Source: Streptomyces actinomycinicus | Lineage (GTDB): Bacteria > Actinomycetota > Actinomycetes > Streptomycetales > Streptomycetaceae | Assembly (NCBI RefSeq): GCF_016741775.1 | Contig: NZ_JAERRK010000002.1 | Coordinates: 248,001 to 312,000 of the forward strand | DNA: 64,000 bases | Reading direction: 5' to 3' | Shown: piece after piece, positions 56,006 to 64,000 of the stretch | Position numbering within the stretch: the first letter of the stretch is position 1 | How the letters are laid out: each line of letters begins with the position of its first letter | The notes under the pieces: generated by a model | What the model was told of the DNA's origin: nothing | Databases searched by the model: none | The model's input: only the letters and a program-made list of their open reading frames with translations | Made by a program: the position numbers and the translations under genes

Positions 56006-57655
56006 ATGAACGGGACGCCGGCCGGCGGGGACACCACCGCCCCGGCCAGTTCCTGGGAGGACCTGGTCACCACCGCGCTCCTCGGCACCGACCGGCGGGC
56101 ACCGGCGCACGGCACGCCCGGCCGTCCGGCACCGCTCGCGCTGCTCGACGCGGCGGCCGTGGCGACCGTGCGGCGGCGGGCCGGACTGCGGCCCGCCGCG
56201 GCGGGCCCGCGGCCGGACCGGGCACCCTCGGATCCGCGCCCGGCGCTGCCCGCTGCGGCGGCCCGCAGACTCGCCACCCTGCTGGCCGACCGGTCCGCCG
56301 GAGCGTCCGGCGGCCGGCGGGGCAGCACCCCGGACCTGATGGAGCTGCTCCCCCAGTGGCTGGCAGCGGCCAACGCACAGGGCTACGCGGCACCACCGCA
56401 AGCCCTGCCCGCGCTGCTGGACGCGGCCCGGGGCCGTACGGACCTGCGCCCGGCGGCGCTGGCCTTCGCCGGCCCGCGCGCATTGTGGCTGGCCCGGCTG
56501 AACCCGGACTGGCGCTTCGCCCTGCGCGCGGCCCCCGGCGGCGGCGCGGCGCTGCCCGGCCCCGAGGACGCCGAGGCGGTGCACCGGCTGTGGCAGGAGG
56601 GGCTGTTCGCCGAGCGGTCGGCGCTGCTGGGCACGCTCCGCGCCCGTACGCCCGCCTCGGCGCGCGAACTGTTGGCATCGACGTGGGCCACGGAGCGGGC
56701 CGAGGACCGGCTGATGTTCCTCGACTCGCTGCGCACGGGGCTGTCGGAGGCGGACGAGCCGTTCCTGGAGCGGGCGTTGGGCGACCGCAGCCGTAATGTC
56801 CGGGCGACGGCCGCCGAGCTGCTGTCCGCGCTGCCGGATTCGGCGCTCGCCGGGCGCATGGCGGTGCGGGCCGCGGCATGTGTGGCCCCGGAGCGTACGG
56901 GGAACGCGCCGGCGATCGCGGTGGAGGCGCCGCACGAGTGCGACTCCGGCATGGAGCGGGACGGCGTGGTGGCCGCACCGCCCGCGGGCAGAGGGGAACG
57001 CTCGTGGTGGCTGGGGCAGCTGGTGGAGGCCGCTCCGCTCGGCACCTGGACGGAGCGGTTCGGCGGGCGGACGGCCCAGGAGATCGTCGCGCTGCCGGTG
57101 GCGGACGGCTGGCAGGGCGAGCTGCACGCGGCATGGTGCCGGGCGGCGGTGCGGCAGCGGGACGCCAAGTGGTCGCGGGCGCTGCTCGGTTCGCCGTCGG
57201 CGCCGGAGGCCGGCGGCCCGGGCGCGGTGTCCCTGGCGGAACGGGCGAAGCTGCTGGCCGCGCTGGAACCGGCGGAGCGGGCGGCGTGGGTGGCCGGCTT
57301 CATCGCGGCGCACGGCCTGTCGGAGGCCTTCCAACTGCTCGGAGTGTGCGCGGTCCCGTGGGCTCCCCCGCTCGGCCGGGCGGTCGTGGACGCCCTGAAC
57401 ATCGCACGGGACGCGGGCAGTTACCCGTGGAGCTTCAGCGGCGTGATGGGGCTGGCGGAGCGCTGCCTGGACCCGGCGGAGGTCGTACGACTGGAGGCGC
57501 TGCTGGCGATACCCGACGAACGGGAGGACGCCGCACCGGGAGCCGGCGGCTACTGGGCGGAGGCGTTCCAGCGCCTGGTCACCACGCTGCGCCTGCGGGC
57601 GGCGATGACCCGGGAGCTGACACCGCCGGACCCGGGCAGCCCGTCCGGCGCCTGA
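56006..57655 (+). CDS. DUF5691 family protein
   Basis: A 549-residue, wholly helical, Ala/Leu/Arg-rich protein, starting SSWEDLVTTALLGTDRRAP, typical of the DUF5691 family that travels with SWIM/MoxR/vWA genes. It reads like a HEAT-type repeat (EDRLMFLDSLRTGLSEADEPFLERALGDRSRNVRATAAELLSAL). ATG at 56006 with GGAAGGG 6 bases upstream; a GTG at 56003 is also possible. Probably the second gene of the SWIM operon. No enzyme motif is seen. Confidence 0.85.
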   Translation: MNGTPAGGDTTAPASSWEDLVTTALLGTDRRAPAHGTPGRPAPLALLDAAAVATVRRRAGLRPAAAGPRPDRAPSDPRPALPAAAARRLATLLADRSAGASGGRRGSTPDLMELLPQWLAAANAQGYAAPPQALPALLDAARGRTDLRPAALAFAGPRALWLARLNPDWRFALRAAPGGGAALPGPEDAEAVHRLWQEGLFAERSALLGTLRARTPASARELLASTWATERAEDRLMFLDSLRTGLSEADEPFLERALGDRSRNVRATAAELLSALPDSALAGRMAVRAAACVAPERTGNAPAIAVEAPHECDSGMERDGVVAAPPAGRGERSWWLGQLVEAAPLGTWTERFGGRTAQEIVALPVADGWQGELHAAWCRAAVRQRDAKWSRALLGSPSAPEAGGPGAVSLAERAKLLAALEPAERAAWVAGFIAAHGLSEAFQLLGVCAVPWAPPLGRAVVDALNIARDAGSYPWSFSGVMGLAERCLDPAEVVRLEALLAIPDEREDAAPGAGGYWAEAFQRLVTTLRLRAAMTRELTPPDPGSPSGA

Positions 57656-57695
57656 GGAGGGTGCCACTGCCACGGCCTGCCGCGCGACCACCGAA

Positions 57696-57805
57696 GGCAC
57701 CCGCTCGCCCGACGCGGGGCACCCGCTCGCCCAACGCAAGGCGCCTGCTCGCGGGACGCAGGGCACCCGCTCGCCCGACGCCGGGCGCCCGCCCGGCTGA
57801 CGGGG
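57696..57805. repeat. 22-bp tandem repeat, five copies
   Basis: Units begin GGCACCCGCTCGCCC or variants and follow each other exactly every 22 bp (57696, 57718, 57740, 57762, 57784). Lies between the DUF5691 gene and the icmB gene 3' end. Role unknown. Confidence 0.88.
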
Positions 57806-57834
57806 GCGCCCGACCGATCGCCGGGAAGCGTCCC

Positions 57835-58257
<423 letters not shown>

Positions 58258-58481
58258 CACTGCCTCCATCAAGCGACCACGGAAGCGATCGCTTCCGTCC
58301 GTATCGACAAGTACCGCACTTTTGGCGCGTTCCGCCACCCGTCGCGAAGTGAACGAACGTTATCTCCAGCATCCCGCAACCGGCAGTTTTACGGTGCGCG
58401 GCGAGGGGGAAATCACATGGTGGGACATGAGGGCACACGGGGGATCGAGCCGTCCTCCGGCGTGCCGACAGGAGGTCGGCC

Positions 58482-59333
58482 ATGAAGGTCACCGGGGTAC
58501 TGCCACTCTTTCTCCCGATCTGCCGCCGTCTGTGGCCCGGCAGACTGGCCGGACTGTCGGTCGTGCTGCTCAAGGCGACCGCCCTGGAGGCGGCCATCCT
58601 CGCCGGTCACCTCCTGCTGTATCCGACCGGCCTCTTCCAGGAACGCCGCTGCCCGGCCCTGCCGACGGCGGGCGGCGCCGCCCGGCTGCCGGTGCGCCCG
58701 GGTATGCCGGTCGTCCTGCTGCACGGCTTCATCGACAACCGCTCGGTGTTCGTCCTGCTGCGCCGCGCTCTCGCCCAGGACGGCCGCCAGCGGGTGGAGT
58801 CACTCAACTACTCTCCGCTGACCTGTGACATACGCACCGCAGCGGAACTGCTGGGCCGGCACATCGAGGAGATCTGCGAGCGCACCGGCAGCGACCGGGT
58901 CGACATCGTGGGACACAGCCTCGGCGGCCTGATAGCCCGCTACTACGTGCAGTGCCTCGGCGGCGACCTGCGGGTGCGCACGCTCGTCACGCTCGGCACA
59001 CCCCACTCCGGGACCCGGGTTGCGCCGCTGGCCGACGCGCATCCGATCGTGCGGCAGATGCGGCCCGGCTCGGCGGTGATCGAGGAACTGGCCCGGCCCG
59101 CGCCGGGCTGCCGTACCCGGTTCGTGAGCTTCTGGAGCGATCTGGACTCCCTGATGGATCCGTTGGAGACGGCCTGCCTGGAACATCCCGATCTGGAGGC
59201 ACAGAACATCCGTGTGACCGGCATCGGTCACCTCGCACTGCCCGTGCACCCCGCCGTGGCGGCGGGAATCCGGGATGTGCTCGACGTGCCGCACCCCGGC
59301 GACCGGACAGCCGACGGCCTGACGGTGGCCTGA
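58482..59333 (+). CDS. Alpha/beta-hydrolase lipase, membrane-anchored
   Basis: A 283-residue lipase. Two hydrophobic stretches near residues 5-50, then the hydrolase: oxyanion LLHGFIDN (79-86), nucleophile GHSLGG with Ser146, and His in TGIGHLALP near residue 248; the acid is probably in WSDLDSLMDP. The LVTLGTPHSGT motif is typical of class I bacterial lipases (PGAP1/LipA-like). ATG with AGGAGG 6-7 bases upstream. Substrate is likely a lipid ester. Divergent from icmB. Confidence 0.88.
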   Translation: MKVTGVLPLFLPICRRLWPGRLAGLSVVLLKATALEAAILAGHLLLYPTGLFQERRCPALPTAGGAARLPVRPGMPVVLLHGFIDNRSVFVLLRRALAQDGRQRVESLNYSPLTCDIRTAAELLGRHIEEICERTGSDRVDIVGHSLGGLIARYYVQCLGGDLRVRTLVTLGTPHSGTRVAPLADAHPIVRQMRPGSAVIEELARPAPGCRTRFVSFWSDLDSLMDPLETACLEHPDLEAQNIRVTGIGHLALPVHPAVAAGIRDVLDVPHPGDRTADGLTVA

Positions 59334-59391
59334 GCCGGCCCCTCTCGGGCGAGGAACAGCCCGCGCACAGCTGACACTCGGTCACTCGGCA

Positions 59392-59406
59392 TCGAACACT
59401 CTTCGA
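59392..59406. repeat. TCGAA-CACTC-TTCGA palindrome
   Basis: A 15-bp perfect odd palindrome about 96 bases upstream of the M23 peptidase -35. It resembles part of a LexA box but lacks the 4-base gap, so it is only noted. Confidence 0.35.
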
Positions 59407-59487
59407 ACACAAGGCCAAGCTCGCGTCCGTCGTCCCCCGAAACACGGCCGAATGCCCGTTTCCCGTCCACGTGAAACAGGCCGAAGA

Positions 59488-59517
59488 TTGTCGCGCCCAG
59501 GTACCGCCGGGTACAGT
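59488..59517 (+). promoter_or_regulatory. Promoter of the M23 peptidase gene
   Basis: TTGTCG (59488-59493) and TACAGT (59512-59517) with an 18-base spacer, a good housekeeping (HrdB-type) pair. Start would be near 59524, giving a 42-base leader with an AGAGAAG ribosome site. Confidence 0.6.
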
Positions 59518-59565
59518 CGCCGCACTGCTCTGGCAGCCCCTGTTGTCGAGGCGAAAGAGAAGTTG

Positions 59566-61128
59566 GTGAACGACCGTCACCCGTCGGGGACCATGACCAC
59601 CCCGGCCTCGGCTTCCGACGCCTCCACCGCGCACTACGCGCCGTACGGGGCACCGGAAGCTCCTTACGGCGACCTCACCACGTACGGCAGCTACGACGCC
59701 ACCGATTTTGCGGGCGGTTCGGGAAGCACCACCGCCTTCGACACCGATCCGCTCTTCGGCAGCATGCCGGGCAGCGAGCAGACCACCGGCGCGTACGACA
59801 CCACCCAGTGGCAGACCGGCGCGGGCCAGACCCTGAACTACGACCCGTACGCGGCCCAGCACCACGCCGCCTACGACTCCGGCGTCTACGACAGCACCGC
59901 CTGGACGGTCCCCGCGCAGGCCACCGGGAACGACGTCAGCGGTCAGTGGGACGCGGGAGCCTGGCTGCAGCCCGACCAGAACGGCGGCGCCGAGCCCACC
60001 CAGCAGTGGGAGTGGGGCGCCCAGAACTTCGACACGGGCGCGTACGACGCCACGCAGTGGAACGCCGCCGGGCAGAGCGTGACGGCCGATCCCGAGCAGA
60101 CTGCCGAACCGTTCGGTCAACAGGCCACCACGACGTTCGAGGCGGTCGGCGACACCCAGGCCGGCTTCGAGCACGCCGGCTTCGACCACGCCGGGTTCGA
60201 GCAGGCCGGTGACCCGCACGCGACCGCGGCCTTCGAGCACGCCTCGTACGAGGACGCCGGCTTCGACGACCAGCACTCGGACGCGGGCGAGCCGGACAGC
60301 ACCGGCGAACTCCCCGTCGTGACCGACTTGCTGGACGACCAGGAAGAGATCACTCCGGCACCGGCGACCCGCGCGGGCTCGCGCAGCGCCTCCCGCTCCC
60401 GGCGCCGTACTCCCGCCAAACGCTCGGCGCTGCTGACCGTCGCCGTTCCCTCGGCCTGTGTGATGGGGGTCGCCGGGATCGCCGCCGCCTCGGTCGGCGC
60501 GCTCACCGACGACTCCAAGGACACCACCGCCTCCGCCCCGGACGCCCAGGTGGTCAAGCCGTCGATCGCCAACAGCAAGCTGGACACCCAGCTCAAGACC
60601 CTCTCCGCCGGCGCCACCGACTTCGCCGACCGGGCGAGCCGTACGCAGGAACGGATCGACCTCAAGGCGCAGCAGGAGCTGGAGAAGAAGAAGGCCGCCG
60701 CGGAGGCCGCGCTCAAGGAGCGGCTGCGTCCCAAGTTCGCGCTGCCGGTCGCGCAGCGCGGGCTCAGCGCCTACTACGGACAGGCGGGCGTCAACTGGAT
60801 GTCGGTGCACACGGGCATCGACTTCCCGGTCTCCTACGGCACCACGGTCATGGCCGCCACCGACGGCGTCGTCTCCACCAAGTGGAACAGCGCCTACGGC
60901 AACATGCTGATCGTGACGGCGAAGGACGGCACGGAGACCTGGTACTGCCACCTGTCCAGCTACCGCGTCGCCTCCGGTACGGCGATCAAGGCCGGCCAGC
61001 CGGTCGCCTACTCCGGCAACTCCGGCAACTCCACCGGCCCCCACCTGCATTTCGAGGTGCGGCCGGCGGGCGGGTCGGCCATAGACCCGCTGCCGTGGCT
61101 GCGCAGCCACGGTCTCGACCCGACGTAG
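59566..61128 (+). CDS. Membrane-anchored M23 (LytM) peptidoglycan endopeptidase
   Basis: A 520-residue cell-wall hydrolase. Residues 1-270 are a cytoplasmic Tyr/Gln/Asp-rich repeat region (imperfect AYDxTxW and HAGF-type repeats, GFEHAGFDHAGFEQAG). A helix at about 289-313 crosses the membrane, followed by a short coiled coil (RTQERIDLKAQQELEKKKAAAEAALKERL). The LytM domain (about 395-515) has all zinc ligands: HTGIDF (His415, Asp419) and HLHFE (493-497), so it should be active. The GTG at 59566 is the choice; the ATG at 59593 is an alternative. No ydaO riboswitch could be seen in the leader. Confidence 0.92.
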   Translation: MNDRHPSGTMTTPASASDASTAHYAPYGAPEAPYGDLTTYGSYDATDFAGGSGSTTAFDTDPLFGSMPGSEQTTGAYDTTQWQTGAGQTLNYDPYAAQHHAAYDSGVYDSTAWTVPAQATGNDVSGQWDAGAWLQPDQNGGAEPTQQWEWGAQNFDTGAYDATQWNAAGQSVTADPEQTAEPFGQQATTTFEAVGDTQAGFEHAGFDHAGFEQAGDPHATAAFEHASYEDAGFDDQHSDAGEPDSTGELPVVTDLLDDQEEITPAPATRAGSRSASRSRRRTPAKRSALLTVAVPSACVMGVAGIAAASVGALTDDSKDTTASAPDAQVVKPSIANSKLDTQLKTLSAGATDFADRASRTQERIDLKAQQELEKKKAAAEAALKERLRPKFALPVAQRGLSAYYGQAGVNWMSVHTGIDFPVSYGTTVMAATDGVVSTKWNSAYGNMLIVTAKDGTETWYCHLSSYRVASGTAIKAGQPVAYSGNSGNSTGPHLHFEVRPAGGSAIDPLPWLRSHGLDPT

Positions 61129-61229
61129 GACCGATCCGGCATATCAGCCGGCCCCCCGCGGGAGCCGGCTCCGCGTAGAAGCCGGCTGAGTGCAGGGGCG
61201 AGGCCCGGTCCCGTCCCGTATCCCGTACA

Positions 61230-61257
61230 GGAGTGGGGGCTTTGCGCCCCGGACTCC
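61230..61257. terminator. Hairpin between the M23 gene and pcrA
   Basis: GGAGT/ACTCC and GGGGC/GCCCC arms around the loop TTTGC, ending 6 bases before the pcrA stop on the minus strand. Serves either convergent gene. A further AGCCGGC/GCCGGCT hairpin lies at about 61147-61170. Confidence 0.6.
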
Positions 61258-61262
61258 ACCGG

Positions 61263-63743
61263 CTACAGCTTCTCCACCGGTGCGTACCGCAGCAGCAGCC
61301 GCTTCGGCTTGGTGTCCCCGAAGTCGATCGTCGCCTCCGCGTTCCCGCCCGTGCCCTTCACCGCGACGACCGTGCCGAGGCCGAACTGGTCATGAGTGAC
61401 CCGGTCGCCGACAGCCAGCGCGACCACAGGCTTCTCCGCCGTGCGCCGCGTGGCGAAACCGGACGCACCCGACGCCGAGGAACGCGAGCGGGTCGAGGAC
61501 AGCGAGGCCGCGATCCCGGATGCCGGGCCGGCGGACACCGGCGCCGCCGCTCCCGTCCGCTTCCACTCCACATGGGTGGGCGGAATCTCCTCCAGGAAGC
61601 GGGAGGGCGGGTTGTACGACGGCTGGCCCCAGGCGCTGCGCATCGCCGACCGTGTCAGGTACAGCCGCTCCCGCGCACGCGTGATGCCGACGTAGGCCAG
61701 GCGGCGCTCCTCCTCCAGCTCCTTGGTCTGGCCGAGCGCGCGCATGTGCGGGAAGACGCCGTCCTCCATGCCGGTCAGGAACACGACCGGGAACTCCAGG
61801 CCCTTGGCGGTGTGGAGGGTCATCAGCGTGATGACGCCGTCGCCGTCCTCCTCGTCGGGGATCTGGTCGGAGTCGGCGACCAGGGCGACCTGCTCCAGGA
61901 AGTCGGCGAGCGTCGCCTGTTCGCTCTCGCCACGCTCCTGCTCGAACTCCAGGGCGACGGCCGCGAGTTCCTGGAGGTTCTCGATGCGGGTCTCGTCCTG
62001 GGGGTCGGTGGAGGCCTGCAGCTCGGCCAGGTAGCCGGTGCGTTCCAGTATGGCTTCCAGGACGGTCGCCGGTCCGGCGCCGGACTCGACGATCGTGCGC
62101 AGGTCCTCCATGAGCGTGTTGAACCGCTTGACCGCGTTGGTGGAACGCGCGGCCATGCCGTACGCCTCGTCGACGCGCTTGAGGGCCTGTGGAAAGCTGA
62201 TCTTCTCGCGCTGGGCGAGGGCGTCGATCATCGCCTCCGCACGCTCGCCGATGCCCCTCTTGGGCACGTTGAGGATGCGGCGCAGCGGCACCGAGTCCTC
62301 GGGGTTGGCGAGGACGCGCAGGTAGGCCAGGACGTCCCTGACCTCCTTGCGCTCGTAGAAGCGGACGCCGCCGACGACCTTGTAGGGCAGGCCGACGCGG
62401 ATGAAGACCTCTTCGAAGACACGGGACTGGGCGTTGGTGCGGTAGAAGACGGCGACATCCCCGGCCCTCGCCTCGCGCGCGTCTGTGAGCCGGTCTATCT
62501 CGTCGGCGACGAACTGGGCCTCGTCGTGCTCGGTGTCGGCGACGTACCCGGTGATCCGCGCGCCCTGGCCGGCGTTGGTCCACAGGTTCTTGGGGCGGCG
62601 CGACTCGTTGCGCTCGATGACCGCGTTGGCGGCGGACAGGATGGTCTGCGTGGAGCGGTAGTTCTGCTCCAGCAGGATCGTCGTCGCGTCGGGGTAGTCC
62701 TCCTCGAACTGGAGGATGTTGCGGATCGTCGCACCCCGGAAGGCGTAGATCGACTGGTCCGCGTCACCCACCACGCAGAGTTCGGCGGGCGGGAGGTCGT
62801 ACTCGCCGGGCGGTACCTCCTCGGCGTGCTCCCCGGTGCCCACCAGCTCGCGCACCAGCGCGTACTGGGCGTGGTTGGTGTCCTGGTACTCGTCGACCAG
62901 GACGTGCCGGAAGCGGCGGCGGTAGTGCTCGGCGACGTCCGGGAAGGCGCGCAGCAGGTTGACCGTCGTCATGATCAGGTCGTCGAAGTCCAGCGCGTTC
63001 GCCTCGCGCAGCCGCGACTGGTACAGCGCGTAGGCCTGCGCCAGCGTCTTCTCGAAGCCGTCGGTGGCCTGCGCGGCGAAGTCCTCCTCGTCGATCAGCT
63101 CGTTCTTGAGGTTGCTGATCTTGGCGCTGAAGGACTTCGGCGGGAAGCGCTTGGGGTCCAGGTCCAGGTCGCGGCAGACCAGGGCCATCAGGCGCTTGCT
63201 GTCGGCGGCGTCGTAGATCGAGAACGACGACGTGAAGCCCAGCTTCTTCGACTCGCGGCGCAGGATCCGCACGCACGCGCTGTGGAAGGTCATCACCCAC
63301 ATCGCGTTCGCGCGCGGGCCGACGAGGTGCTCGACGCGCTCCTTCATCTCGCCCGCGGCCTTGTTGGTGAAGGTGATCGCGAGGATCTGGCCCGGGTGCA
63401 CGTTCCGCTCGGCGAGCAGGTGGGCGATGCGGTGGGTGAGCACGCGGGTCTTGCCGGAGCCGGCACCGGCGACGATGAGCAGCGGGGAGCCGGCGTGCAC
63501 GACCGCGGCGCGCTGGTTGTCGTTCAGCCCCTCCAGGAGCGCCGCCGCGTCGATCACGGGGCGCGGGGCACCGTCGCGGTAGTAGGCGTCCCGGTCCGGC
63601 GGCAGGTCGAACTTCCCGCCGAACAGATCGTCCGGAAGCGGCTCCGGAGCGTGATCGTCCTCGGGCGGCGGCGGCTGCTCCTCCTCGCGCCCTCGGGGGG
63701 GCTGGAGGTCCGCCAGGAAGCTGTCGTCAAAGAGGCTGCTCAT
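61263..63743 (-). CDS. pcrA: ATP-dependent DNA helicase PcrA/UvrD
   Basis: An 826-residue superfamily 1A 3'-5' helicase. Walker A is AGAGSGKTRVLTHR, motif II is VLVDEYQDTNHAQY, motif III GDADQSIYAFRGA, motif IV LLEQNYRSTQTI, motif V LMTLHTAKGLEFPVVFLTGMEDGVFPH and motif VI RRLAYVGITRARERL. The C-terminus (LAVGDRVTHDQFGLGTVVAVKG) is the Tudor-like RNA polymerase/ UvrB-binding tail. It works in nucleotide-excision repair and replication restart. The start ATG at 63741-63743 is 9 bases after a PafBC-type -10 element, so the transcript is leaderless. Confidence 0.96.
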   Translation of the reverse strand: MSSLFDDSFLADLQPPRGREEEQPPPPEDDHAPEPLPDDLFGGKFDLPPDRDAYYRDGAPRPVIDAAALLEGLNDNQRAAVVHAGSPLLIVAGAGSGKTRVLTHRIAHLLAERNVHPGQILAITFTNKAAGEMKERVEHLVGPRANAMWVMTFHSACVRILRRESKKLGFTSSFSIYDAADSKRLMALVCRDLDLDPKRFPPKSFSAKISNLKNELIDEEDFAAQATDGFEKTLAQAYALYQSRLREANALDFDDLIMTTVNLLRAFPDVAEHYRRRFRHVLVDEYQDTNHAQYALVRELVGTGEHAEEVPPGEYDLPPAELCVVGDADQSIYAFRGATIRNILQFEEDYPDATTILLEQNYRSTQTILSAANAVIERNESRRPKNLWTNAGQGARITGYVADTEHDEAQFVADEIDRLTDAREARAGDVAVFYRTNAQSRVFEEVFIRVGLPYKVVGGVRFYERKEVRDVLAYLRVLANPEDSVPLRRILNVPKRGIGERAEAMIDALAQREKISFPQALKRVDEAYGMAARSTNAVKRFNTLMEDLRTIVESGAGPATVLEAILERTGYLAELQASTDPQDETRIENLQELAAVALEFEQERGESEQATLADFLEQVALVADSDQIPDEEDGDGVITLMTLHTAKGLEFPVVFLTGMEDGVFPHMRALGQTKELEEERRLAYVGITRARERLYLTRSAMRSAWGQPSYNPPSRFLEEIPPTHVEWKRTGAAAPVSAGPASGIAASLSSTRSRSSASGASGFATRRTAEKPVVALAVGDRVTHDQFGLGTVVAVKGTGGNAEATIDFGDTKPKRLLLRYAPVEKL

Positions 63744-63752
63744 CGCTCTACG

Positions 63753-63775
63753 AGTCTAGGGCGCCCCACCGACAA
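63753..63775 (-). promoter_or_regulatory. PafBC-type (RecA-independent DNA-damage) promoter of pcrA
   Basis: On the minus strand TTGTCGGTG (63767-63775), 8 bases, TAGACT (63753-63758): an exact TTGTCRGTG-N8-TAnnnT match. pcrA's ATG begins 9 bases after the -10. Confidence 0.82.
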
Positions 63776-64000
63776 CCGGTCGCAGTCCCCGGAACATGGC
63801 TGACCCCACCTTGAGTTGATCTTCGCCCCGGAAGTCCCCGCAGACCGCTCACCCAACGGAAGCGCCTGGTCACGCGGGCGTGAACCAGCCATCAGGTCAC
63901 GGAAATGTATCGGACAAACCGCGCACCAACCTTCACAGAAGACACACGAGTTGGCTAGGTTGCCGTCAGGCCGCACGACCCCTCTCCGGCGAGCCTCGCC
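63776..64000. other. Right end of the window, upstream of pcrA
   Basis: No gene is supported. GGCTAGGTTGCC near 63952-63963 contains TAGGTT, a possible -10 for a plus-strand gene that would start beyond the window. Confidence 0.3.

Noticed and set aside
59392..59406. LexA box before the M23 gene
   Set aside because: The arms TCGAA/TTCGA are separated by 5 bases and do not fit the SOS box; no DNA-repair gene follows.
59334..59565. c-di-AMP (ydaO) riboswitch before the M23 peptidase
   Set aside because: Looked for because wall hydrolases often have it, but the conserved blocks were not seen; an ordinary promoter was found instead.

Overview
The window is chromosomal DNA of a Streptomyces. It has very high G+C, GTG and TTG starts with GGAGG-type ribosome sites, several leaderless genes, and Streptomyces core families (DUF3017, DUF6350, icmB, a MocR/AhpD pair). 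From memory, and not checked by a search, the gene order resembles the core region of S. coelicolor running from pcrA/uvrD through icmB, sucCD, purNH, folD and mdh to trpS and glyA. It is core chromosome rather than a mobile island: no transposase, phage, integrase, rRNA or CRISPR was seen.

Layout, left to right. 1-5.7 kb: a truncated peptide-type solute-binding protein, a membrane phosphoesterase with a small partner, a D,D-carboxypeptidase, a BrkB-type membrane protein and a DprE2-like reductase. 5.7-10.5 kb: LigT-like protein, trpS, glyA behind a ZTP riboswitch, and rocD. 10.5-18.5 kb: a TetR/NTF2 divergon with twin operators, an ATP-grasp/lipoprotein pair like E. coli ygiC/ygiB, a transporter, a secreted nuclease-like protein and a MocR/AhpD/PEP-mutase cluster. 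18.5-26 kb: a choline/glycine betaine operon (uptake ABC transporter, choline oxidase-type GMC enzyme and aldehyde dehydrogenase). 26-31 kb: secreted protein, LysR/MFS divergon, a tRNA-Gly-like gene with its own promoter and terminator, and mdh. 31-39 kb: an XRE-TM-DUF2690 protein, the wreck of a two-component system, DUF3017, folD, small membrane and secreted proteins, and an intact two-component system. 39-49 kb: purH-purN, low-complexity membrane proteins, a membrane-anchored sigma-like protein and sucD-sucC. 49.5-57.7 kb: a divergent five-gene MoxR/DUF5682/vWA and SWIM/DUF5691 locus. 57.8-64 kb: icmB, a lipase, an M23 peptidase and pcrA.

How genes fit together. folD, glyA, purN and purH are the one-carbon and late purine steps, and the glyA leader senses ZMP/ZTP, the purH substrate. 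sucCD and mdh are TCA enzymes. The five-gene MoxR/SWIM locus is driven from both sides by copies of TTGTCAGTG, and the outward promoter of the SWIM gene matches the RecA-independent (PafBC-type) DNA-damage promoter TTGTCRGTG-N8-TAnnnT; pcrA carries the same promoter. This suggests the locus belongs to the mycolic-type PafBC damage response.

The two most interesting items are (1) a tRNA-Gly(UCC)-like gene at 29398-29467 that keeps all glycine identity elements but has GTGC instead of GTTC in the T arm, as in staphylococcal peptidoglycan-only tRNA-Gly, and (2) the PafBC-type control of the MoxR/vWA/DUF5682/SWIM/DUF5691 locus.
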